Below, one piece after another: positions 51,306 to 59,300 of a stretch of DNA of 63,486 nucleotides (the first letter of the stretch is position 1; every line of letters begins with the position of its first letter). The stretch comes from Pontiellaceae bacterium. Lineage in GTDB: Bacteria > Verrucomicrobiota > Kiritimatiellia > Kiritimatiellales > Pontiellaceae. Under the pieces are notes generated by a model, which was given only the letters and a program-made list of their open reading frames with translations, did not search any database and was not told the origin of the DNA. A program made the position numbers and the translations under genes. Location: NCBI GenBank assembly GCA_016937945.1, contig JAFGVP010000061.1, positions 1-63,486 on the forward strand, in the 5' to 3' direction.

Positions 51306-51788
51306 ATGTCGAAAACCATCTGGGCGCCGTGGCGCATTGAATATATTCTGGGCAGCAAGGAGGGCGGCTGCTTTCTCTGCAGAATGTTTGCCGAAGAAAA
51401 TGATCGCGACAACCTGCTGCTCCGGCGCGGTAAAACCTGCGCCGTCGTCATGAACCGCTATCCCTACACCAGCGGCCACCTGATGGTTACGCCCTATCGT
51501 CATCTCGAAAACCTGAAGGACATGACTGCCGAGGAGCGGATTGAAATGACCGATCTCACCATTGAAGCCGTTGAAATCCTGAAGGCGGAACTGAAGCCGG
51601 ACGGGCTCAATCTCGGCTACAACCTTGGCGGCGCGGCCGGCGCCGGACTCAAAGACCACATCCACCAGCACATTGTTCCGCGCTGGGTCGGCGATACCAA
51701 CTTTATGCCGGTGCTCTCCGATACCCGCGTCATGCCGCAGGCACTGCTGGAGCAGTATGATGTCCTCTATCCCCTCTTTAACCCCTGA
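51306..51788 (+). CDS. HIT-family nucleotide hydrolase/transferase
   Basis: 160 residues. The HIT motif HIHQHIVPRW is complete, and TIWAPWRIEYILG, GCFLCRMF and GHLMVTPYRHLENLKDMTAEE follow the AP4A-phosphorylase/galT-like branch. Likely acts on dinucleoside polyphosphates or nucleoside phosphates. The ATG at 51306 is chosen because AAAGGA ends 6 bases upstream; the ATG at 51300 directly abuts it. A 6-bp hairpin GACGGG/CCCGTC lies just before the ribosome site. A Sel1 gene follows by 12 bases. Confidence 0.9.
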   Translation: MSKTIWAPWRIEYILGSKEGGCFLCRMFAEENDRDNLLLRRGKTCAVVMNRYPYTSGHLMVTPYRHLENLKDMTAEERIEMTDLTIEAVEILKAELKPDGLNLGYNLGGAAGAGLKDHIHQHIVPRWVGDTNFMPVLSDTRVMPQALLEQYDVLYPLFNP

Positions 51789-51800
51789 TCCGGAAACCTG

Positions 51801-52370
51801 ATGAAAAAGAAATATCTGCTCCTCCCTCTGCTTGCCGCCCTTATGCCGACTGCCGGCTTTTCGGATACAACGAATGAAAGTTCCTCGTTGTTCGGCATTT
51901 CGCTGACCGCTGATGAGAAAGCCCGCCGCGAGGCAGACGCGCTGTATGAAAAAGGGCATGCCTGTTTTACCGGCGAAGGCGCTGAGCAGGATCCTGCCAA
52001 AGCGATTGAGTTTTACACGAAAGCCGCCGAAATGGGACACCCGCAGGCCTGCTTCAATCTGGCGGCCTGCTATATGCAGGGAAACGGCGTGGAACCCAAC
52101 ATGGAAACGGCCGCAAAATGGTTTCGCAATGCCGCCGGACTGGGCGTTACCGAGGCCCTCTATCCGCTGGGCATCTGCTGTTACAACCTTGCGCGGTTTC
52201 CCGAGGCTTACGCATGGGCGCTGTTTGCAGACTCCAAAGGCGACCCGCGACTTAAACAGACCTTTGACCCCATGTTTTCTGCAGAGGAAATCGCCGCAGG
52301 CCAAAAACAATTCGAAGCCCTGATGGCTGAAATACAGAAAAAAGAAAAGAAGAGCCAGACTCTGGAATAA
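51801..52370 (+). CDS. Sel1-repeat exported protein
   Basis: 189 residues with a signal peptide (KKKYLLLPLLAALMPTAGFS). Two to three Sel1-type repeats: GHACFTGEGAEQDPAKAIEF YTKAAEMGHPQACFNLAACY read as consecutive units, then NGVEPNMETAAKWFRNAAGL. Such repeats bind other proteins. Function unknown; the neighbour with the HIT gene is probably fortuitous. Confidence 0.85.
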   Translation: MKKKYLLLPLLAALMPTAGFSDTTNESSSLFGISLTADEKARREADALYEKGHACFTGEGAEQDPAKAIEFYTKAAEMGHPQACFNLAACYMQGNGVEPNMETAAKWFRNAAGLGVTEALYPLGICCYNLARFPEAYAWALFADSKGDPRLKQTFDPMFSAEEIAAGQKQFEALMAEIQKKEKKSQTLE

Positions 52371-52375
52371 CGGAC

Positions 52376-53074
52376 CTAAAAGCAATCCTTACGCCGGCGC
52401 AGTTCGGCAAAGGCCGCTGCCGAATCCACCCGCAGGAAAGGATTGGTCTGCTTCTCCTCGGCCAACGTCACAAAGATAGCAGAAGATGGATCATGCTGGT
52501 ACTGCTCAAGGCGGGCTTGGATATCCGGGTTGTCCGGCTCCACATACCGGGCAAATTCCATATTATCGACCAGATAATCGTGCCCGCCAAAAACGATGGT
52601 TTCATCCGGCAACGCCTTGATTTTCTGCAGGCTCTGAAAAAGCTGCTCCGCGGTTCCGCCCAGCAGGCGGCCGCAGGCACCGTTAATCAGCGTGTCGCCC
52701 GCAAACAAAATTTGGAGCTCTGGAAAATGGTAGCATTTATGGAGCGTCACGTGGCCGGGCGTTGCAATGGATCGGCAGGGCGTACCCAGAATCGTGTAGA
52801 CCTTTTCCTCCACCGCCGGACTGTTGGCCAAAACGCCCAGCCGGTCACACAGCGTGCGGCATCCTCCGACATGATCGTGGTGCGTGTGCGTGATAAAGAT
52901 TTCCAGCAACTGAAGTTGTTCATTGTCCAGCACCTTAAAAACGGGATTGGCCTCGCCGGCGTCAAACAGAACGGCACGCCCGTCCCGACAGACGAGATAA
53001 ACAAAGTTATCGCCAAGCACCGGCAGCGCCAGCACCTCATACGCCCCTCGTTCAAATCGAATTACGCTTTTCAT
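52376..53074 (-). CDS. Metallo-beta-lactamase-fold hydrolase, glyoxalase II-like
   Basis: 232 residues. The metal site THTHHDHVGG, the further His in GTPCRSIATPGHVTLHKCYH, FAGDTLINGACGRLLGG, and HDYLVDNMEFARYVEP follow hydroxyacylglutathione hydrolase. It probably hydrolyses a thioester, such as S-lactoyl adducts of a thiol. It is downstream of the PAS gene by 5 bases on the same strand. Confidence 0.9.
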   Translation of the reverse strand: MKSVIRFERGAYEVLALPVLGDNFVYLVCRDGRAVLFDAGEANPVFKVLDNEQLQLLEIFITHTHHDHVGGCRTLCDRLGVLANSPAVEEKVYTILGTPCRSIATPGHVTLHKCYHFPELQILFAGDTLINGACGRLLGGTAEQLFQSLQKIKALPDETIVFGGHDYLVDNMEFARYVEPDNPDIQARLEQYQHDPSSAIFVTLAEEKQTNPFLRVDSAAAFAELRRRKDCF

Positions 53075-53079
53075 AGAAT

Positions 53080-53829
53080 TCACAGGGAGGGAGGGGAACT
53101 TCTCAGCGCATCAGGCGCGCCTTCTTTGTTTCGCGGCGGCACGGATTCCATAAGCGTCTCATAGCATTCCGGACAATAGCCGTGTGTAAAACCCAGATCC
53201 GTGTGCTCCATAACGTAGACCTCTATGTGCTGCCACCGGTCGTTCCCGTCTTTGACTTTTTTACAGGCGGCGCACATGGGAAGCAGCGTCCCCTGAGCCT
53301 TCGATTTGCAAAGAGCTTGATGAAGTCTGTCGATCAACTCTTCCCGCTCCTCCTCCGCTTTCTTCTGCTCGGTAATGTCGTGAACAATTCCTTCGATCTC
53401 CAAGACGTTTCCCTGATCGTCAACAATCGGCACTTCGGTCACACTCAGCCGACGGCAGGTTCCGTTTTTGTGCAGAAACTCGGCCTCATAGGGTAACTGC
53501 TTTTCACCGCGTAAAGCCGCCAGCGTATATTCCTCGACCCGGGCATTAATCGGACTGTCTGTCATGTACTCGGCGTAGTGGCCCGCAAACTCCTCCTGGG
53601 TGTAGCCAAGTACATTGAAAATGGACGGGCTTAAATAGGTAAAGAGTCCCTGCGGGTCATGGCTGTAGATCACGTAATCCCGATCCAGCGATTCGACCAG
53701 ACGCCGGTACTTTGCTTCGCTGTAACGAAGGGATTCCTCAACCTTTCTGAGACGGACTGCATTCCTGGCATCGCTCTCATATTGCTTCAGCGCCTGCTCC
53801 AACTCTTCATAGGTTGGCTTCTCTGACAT
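53080..53829 (-). CDS. PAS-domain protein with C-terminal four-Cys module
   Basis: 249 residues. An N-terminal coil precedes one PAS domain (~35-160: YRRLVESLDRDYVIYSHDPQ, FTYLSPSIFNVLGYTQEEFA, closing VHDITEQKK). The end carries Cys186, Cys189, Cys219 and Cys222 in MCAACKKVKDG and THGYCPEC. The same module ends the CHASE-PAS protein at 19869-21557. There is no kinase, cyclase or DNA-binding output. It is soluble, so a cytoplasmic sensor. Upstream partner of the MBL gene. Confidence 0.85.
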   Translation of the reverse strand: MSEKPTYEELEQALKQYESDARNAVRLRKVEESLRYSEAKYRRLVESLDRDYVIYSHDPQGLFTYLSPSIFNVLGYTQEEFAGHYAEYMTDSPINARVEEYTLAALRGEKQLPYEAEFLHKNGTCRRLSVTEVPIVDDQGNVLEIEGIVHDITEQKKAEEEREELIDRLHQALCKSKAQGTLLPMCAACKKVKDGNDRWQHIEVYVMEHTDLGFTHGYCPECYETLMESVPPRNKEGAPDALRSSPPSL

Positions 53830-53897
53830 AACGAACCTCTTACCGTTTTATTCCTGCCGCCAGATTATCCCCAAAAACCATCTGCGCAGAGTTTTTT

Positions 53898-54221
53898 CTA
53901 TTCCCGATGTAGATGATAAAACACCGCCAGCCAGATGGTTTTTTCCGTCGGGGACGTGGACTCAACGCGATGTCGCTGATGTGCCGGAATCAGGTGATAA
54001 TCGCCGGGACTCAAGGAAACCTTTTTATGTTCAAATTCCAATACCGCTGAACCGGATAGAAGCAGAATCCATTCACTCTCTTCCTGATCATACCAGAAAC
54101 CTTCCGGCGACGCGTGGCCGTCGGAAACAATCCGCTCAATTCTTACCGACTCATTTTCAGCCAGCACCGAAATGAGCTCTTCGGGAAGCATATCGGGAAT
54201 ATCGCGGAACAGATTCTTCAT
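53898..54221 (-). CDS. Cupin-domain protein
   Basis: 107 residues from the ATG at 54221 (MKNLFRDIPDMLPEE). The cupin core is FWYDQEESEWILLLSGSAVL, then LSPGDYHLIPAHQRHRVEST. The two cupin motifs are recognisable, though the first is weak in metal His residues. Small single cupins bind metals or small ligands; no function is assigned. It lies 13 bases after the barrel-like gene. Confidence 0.85.
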   Translation of the reverse strand: MKNLFRDIPDMLPEELISVLAENESVRIERIVSDGHASPEGFWYDQEESEWILLLSGSAVLEFEHKKVSLSPGDYHLIPAHQRHRVESTSPTEKTIWLAVFYHLHRE

Positions 54222-54234
54222 GCCAATCCGCAGA

Positions 54235-54822
54235 TCAGAACGACAACAGGGCCCGCAACTGCAGGCCACCGAAATTATAGCTGCGATGTCCATAGCCGCC
54301 GGGGCCGTCCACTTCCACCGGAATATAGGAGATTCCGCCTTCGATCCGGAAGATCTCCGCCAGCCGCACACCCACGTTTCCGCCAAAGCCGATGCCGTCG
54401 TTCTTATAGTCGAACAGATCACTGCCGGTCATCGGAATGGGCAGGTTCAAGCCCCCGTTCAGGTATAAGGTCTGCTCTTCGTTCAGCCAGAGCTGTCCGT
54501 AAACCGATGGAACAAGAATCATATTGCTGTAGCTTTCATCCAGCGGACCGCCGGACACATCAATGCCGTTAAGCAGCATATCGCCCCCCGCAATCACGCA
54601 GAAGCGCTCGTCAATGCGGTATTCCAGACCGGCATAAAAATCGAGCCAGCCATACCCGCCGTTATCGCTGTATGCCGAATAGGCGTCGTCAATAAAGTCG
54701 ACAAAGCCCGGCGAAATAACGCCCCCGCCGCCCAGCAACAGACTCACATCGCCTGTTTCCTGCGCAAAGGATCCGGTTCCTGCCAGCAGCAACGCCGCCG
54801 TGATTCCCATAATACGTTTCAT
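54235..54822 (-). CDS. Outer-membrane beta-barrel-like protein
   Basis: 195 residues from the ATG at 54822 (AAAGGGAG upstream). Signal peptide KRIMGITAALLLAGTGSFAQ. Strands such as GWLDFYAGLEYRIDERFCVI, VPSVYGQLWLNEEQTLYLNG and FGGNVGVRLAEIFRIEGGIS alternate in the barrel manner, and the protein ends in Leu-Ser-Phe with the terminal Phe of outer-membrane proteins. No named family. Upstream in the transcript is thiF. Confidence 0.75.
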   Translation of the reverse strand: MKRIMGITAALLLAGTGSFAQETGDVSLLLGGGGVISPGFVDFIDDAYSAYSDNGGYGWLDFYAGLEYRIDERFCVIAGGDMLLNGIDVSGGPLDESYSNMILVPSVYGQLWLNEEQTLYLNGGLNLPIPMTGSDLFDYKNDGIGFGGNVGVRLAEIFRIEGGISYIPVEVDGPGGYGHRSYNFGGLQLRALLSF

Positions 54823-54844
54823 CACTCTCTCCCTTTGGTTTCGA

Positions 54845-55633
54845 CTACTCTTCGCCCAGCAGAATACGCAACACCAGATTGGCCTGCATATGCGCTGCAA
54901 TGCCGACGCGCGGCGCCATCAGCCCGCAACCGGGCGCGGCTCCGGTTTCGAGATCGCCGACAATATAAACGTACTTCCCCATTTTCCGTACACCGATGGC
55001 ATCGCCGGGACCATAACCGGCCATGCCGGAGGCCGCCACCAGCGGCGCCCCGTTGAAGGACTGCAGCAGCATGGCCTTCTGGTCGGGACGATCAAATGCC
55101 TCCACCATCACATCAACTGCGCCGAAAAGCACCGGAATGTTTTCGGGCGTTACCCGCACACAATGGGTTTCATAGTGTACATACGGATTGATGCGCTTCA
55201 GGTTTTCCTCAATCGCGTCAGCCTTGTTCATGCCAAGCTGGTCAATGAAGTATTGCTGCCGGTTCAGGTTGCTGGGTTCGACGACATCAAAGTCGGCCAG
55301 AATCAGTTTTCCGACGCCGATTCGAGCCAGCGCCACGGCAATGGAGGATCCCAGACCACCGAGTCCGGCGATCCCAACCGTCGCCGATTTTATTTTTTCA
55401 TGCACGCCGGGCGTATGGCGTGCCAGCATGACAGCCTCGAGCTCTTCAGCCGGCGGAACTTCACCGCGCTGAATCAGGTTTACGGTATCGCCGGCGGAAA
55501 GCGGAAGATCTTCAGTTACGGCGGCCCCGTTACAGATCAACACATCGGCGGACGGCTTTTCGCGCGCTCGCAGCTGAAAGAGCGTAAGCCCGTCGGGAAT
55601 ATCGATCCGTCGTTCATTTAATTTAATTTTCAC
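54845..55633 (-). CDS. thiF: ThiF-type adenylyltransferase with N-terminal ThiS-like domain
   Basis: 262 residues. Residues ~1-65 form a ubiquitin-like ThiS-type domain (KIKLNERRIDIPDGLTLFQL, LSAGDTVNLIQRG) that lacks the terminal Gly-Gly of a sulfur carrier. The rest is a ThiF/MoeB E1-like domain with the nucleotide motif VGIAGLGGLGSSIAVALARI, then ADFDVVEPSNLNRQQYF. It would adenylate a sulfur carrier for thiamine thiazole. The start is the GTG at 55633, supported by AGAGG 8 bases upstream. No thiG or thiS is in the window. Confidence 0.83.
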   Translation of the reverse strand: MKIKLNERRIDIPDGLTLFQLRAREKPSADVLICNGAAVTEDLPLSAGDTVNLIQRGEVPPAEELEAVMLARHTPGVHEKIKSATVGIAGLGGLGSSIAVALARIGVGKLILADFDVVEPSNLNRQQYFIDQLGMNKADAIEENLKRINPYVHYETHCVRVTPENIPVLFGAVDVMVEAFDRPDQKAMLLQSFNGAPLVAASGMAGYGPGDAIGVRKMGKYVYIVGDLETGAAPGCGLMAPRVGIAAHMQANLVLRILLGEE

Positions 55634-55737
55634 TGCGTATGCCTCTGGAATGAGGAAATCATACTTTCCGGCAGCGCGTAAACGTGAATTTAATTCGGAC
55701 TTGCAACGGAAGGCACAGCGGCCGTGCCTTCCGGATG

Positions 55738-55920
55738 CTATCTGTTCGGTTGCAGCAAAGAGTTCTTCGGGCTCTTTGCCGACGACTTTCCGGATGGACT
55801 CTTTCCTCCGCCCTGAGTTAACATAAAGCCATAGGTAAGTGCTCCCGCCAACAGCAGGATGGACAGGACAACAAACCAACCCATGGCCTTGTCCACCCAC
55901 GTTTTCTTCCTCTGATACAT
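55738..55920 (-). CDS. Small single-helix membrane protein
   Basis: 60 residues with a strong AAAGGAG site 5 bases before the ATG. One helix (GWFVVLSILLLAGALTYGFM) is followed by a Ser/Lys/Gly-rich tail (GGGKSPSGKSSAKSPKNS). Function unknown; probably an inner-membrane peptide with the basic tail outside the bilayer. Confidence 0.7.
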   Translation of the reverse strand: MYQRKKTWVDKAMGWFVVLSILLLAGALTYGFMLTQGGGKSPSGKSSAKSPKNSLLQPNR

Positions 55921-56306
55921 CCCAACTCCTTTGTTACAGCCCCCTATGTCCGGATGATTTCGGCAGACATCATAATATTAACGGCTTATTGTCAAACGAG
56001 ATATAGCAAAAAATACTATTCCATCAAAATCCCATATAAAATGCCCCCATTTTCCGATCGATCGCTCACATTTACAAAACCGTAGACTCACACAACTTCT
56101 GAAAAAGAGCGCAAAACCGGCCTGCCCGCCCTGAATAAATGTATATTATAATGCTTTAACTGACGGGTGATTTAAGTTCATCTATTCTCAAGTTGTATCG
56201 CTCAAAATAACCTTGCAACACTTAATGAAACTGCGTGACTACGATAACAAACCGGCTATAGCGTTCCGCTTTGTCCTAGTGACAGTGATTTTTTGTGGAG
56301 GAAAAC
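55921..56306. other. AT-rich intergenic region upstream of the giant secreted gene
   Basis: 386 bases between divergent genes with no convincing ORF. A TATAAT hexamer at 56147-56152 is a possible promoter -10, without a clear -35. Several A/T runs are visible. The last bases contain the GGAGG ribosome site of the next gene (56298-56302). Confidence 0.5.
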
Positions 56307-59300
56307 ATGAAGATGAAACACCTGGCATTCATTTGGGGGCTGGTCCTGCTGACGGGCTGGAATGGATTGGTTCAAGGAGCGCAGCAGGCGGTTCCGCCTT
56401 ACAGTGAAGATTTCCAATCAGGAACCCTGCCCAAGGATCATCTGCGAATCCTTCCGCCCCCGCTCTACGGCCTCTGGATTTATGAGCCATGGGATTACAC
56501 AACAATCGGCGCCGGACGCATCAGCCTGGTCGCCGACACCACCCAGCTGACCACCAACTCCATCCCGGTGGGCTTACACATTATTACCGATCAGCATACA
56601 ACATCGGGGTCCGCCCGGTTCCGGGGCAACTTTTACCAGTGCGATGAAACGGTGATCCTTAATCGACAGTCGATGCCGCTCGGCCGGCCGGCTGCCACGC
56701 CGGTCACCTTCATGGTCTTCGAAAGCACGACCAGCAACGGCACCTACAACGCGATCAGCACCAATATCGTCACGGCCGGAATCGGCACCAACACCGTCAT
56801 GTCGGGCGAAATGAATGTCCCGCTCATCGCCGGCCGCTATTACCTGATGGCCGCCGGCTGGAACAACACCGCCAGCTATACCTATCTCACCTCGCTGTCC
56901 GGCAGTTACCATCCAGACACAGTCGGCTTCGGCAGCTCATTCAGCGGATTCGGTTCGTCGGGATATCCGGTCTCCTCCACCTCCGTTTCCAACAGCTTCA
57001 GCAGCACGCTCTATTATCAGGGACTGGTTTATTCGACCAACGGCGTTGTGCGCATGGATGCCGCAACCGGCGGATCATACTCCACAAACAGCGTCGATCT
57101 CTCCGTTAACCTGTCCGGCTATTCCGAAGTCTGGCTTTCCTACCGCTATCGCGACAACAACGATGAAAACGGTGCGGCGGACGGCATTTTCCTGAGCGAT
57201 GACAACGGCACCACCTTCACCCGCATTGAGGCCCAGACCGACAGCGCCGTCACATGGAAATCCAAGACGCTGGATTTAACAACGCTTGCCGCAGAAGCGG
57301 AAATGGCCATCGCCGACGTCACCACCATCCGATTCCAGCAATCCGACAACTCCACCTGGACCGGCGGCGACGGACGCGAATTCGACGATGTGATCCTATA
57401 CTCAAAGCCGGACATGCTGGCCTCCTCGATCACGGCCAGTTCCAGTTTCCTGTGGAAAGGCTTCACCGCCATCAAGACCCTTCCGATCACCCTGAACTTT
57501 TACAGCAAAGGCTCCGGCAGCGACTTCAGTCAGGCAGGCGTCAATATTGAATACGGCATCATCGACAAGACCACGGATACGCTGATGGCGTATGGAACAA
57601 AGAGCATTGACTGGGAAATCGGCACCGCGGAGACGCGCTACGATTCCGAAGCAAAGAATCTCTATATGTCCCCCACGATGAAATTCCCTAACCTGTTCTA
57701 TTCCCTCTATGCCTACACCGATGAACAGGACGCGGTAGACGAAGCCATCGAGGACAACAACAGCGCCTCCAGAATCGTCATGATCAACCATTATTCCGGC
57801 AATCTCTGGTTCGATGACATTGAAACAAAGATCACCGTAACGAGCTGGGGAACGAATGTTGCCGAGTCCGCCACGCATCACTGGATTACAGGAACCGGAA
57901 CCCTGAACGGAAAATCCTTCTCCTTCACCGGGCTGGACGTCATCAAGGATCCGACCACCCTCGACTATCAGGTGGCCCCCACGGAAACCGCCGTCATCAG
58001 CGTTGCCTTTCCCGAACGCTTCGAGATCAACCATGTATCCTACTGGGTCAACGGCAGCGTGGCCCTTTCGAAAAACGGCGCGTCAGCAAAAATCAAGGTG
58101 CTCTATCCCTCCGGCCTGGGGGTGAGCACCACCTCGCAGACCATCCTCGATTCCACGCATGTGTTCGGCTCCAGCAAACTCACGCAGCAGCTTTATCCGG
58201 CCGGACCGGTTGCCGAATCCGGAACTTTCTATGTCGTGGAAGAAACCAAGCCGGTCGGCTATGAAGCTTCTACGATGGTATGGAACCCGGCGACCGGAAT
58301 CTTTTCCTTCGGACGCAGCGGAATCTGGTCGGTGCGCAACGGCTACTACCGCGCACTCGCCAGCCACGAGGCGGATCTCGTCAGCGCCAAGATGGCGGCG
58401 AAAAAATCCAACTCCGCCTATCTCTCTGCGGTAAGTTCACTCCAGACCAATCCGCAGGTTTATACCGGCGAAAACGGCGACGCCCGTCTCAGCGCAGTAA
58501 TCGGCCTTGATCAGACACAGATGACGGCCCACTTCCCCTACGGCGTGACCCAGGAATGGGGTGCCGGTTCAACCATTGTCATCGACAAGGACCTGATCAA
58601 TGCCGCCGGCAGCCAGCTCAAGAATCCGGCCGGCACCGTGTTTGTCGAATATGCACGCGACTGCCACGGCAGTATCGAATGCGCCGGAAACGTGGGCATG
58701 ACCGCCATTGAATGTACGCCCACCGACCATACAACCATCGGCCCGGACGGCGGATTCATGACGCCGATGGAAATACGCAGCGGCGGAGAACTGCAGTGGG
58801 GAACCCGATGGAATGATGAGTTCGCGCAGAAAACCGATGCGTTCCGGGACGGCGACCTCTACATTGCCGGCCACTTTATTCGCGGCGACCTCTCCAACTT
58901 TGATCCGAACGATTTCTGCGGGCCTTCCGAGATCCTGCTCAGCGGCATGCCGACCAATTCCGTCGCAGCCATGGAGCGTCCCAGTCAGGCCAACTATGCC
59001 GACGGCTATGCCGAATATGCGGGGCTCAACCTGCGGACCGGCGCCCGTGACATGGCGGCCGAATCCATTATCGGCGGACAGAAAACCGGTAGCTGGCAGC
59101 TGACCGACCGCTCCAAGTATTATGTCCGCCAGTCCGGCGTGAGCGGCATTCACGAAGCCGAACCGGGAACCTTCCCGTCGGAAATGACCATTTACGATTA
59201 CCCGTTCAAGTTTTCAAACTATGGCCTCTCCTATCTCTCCGGACAGCCGGAAGAGTCGCGGATCAACGGCAGCGTCGACGTGAGGGAGCCTTGCGGCATC

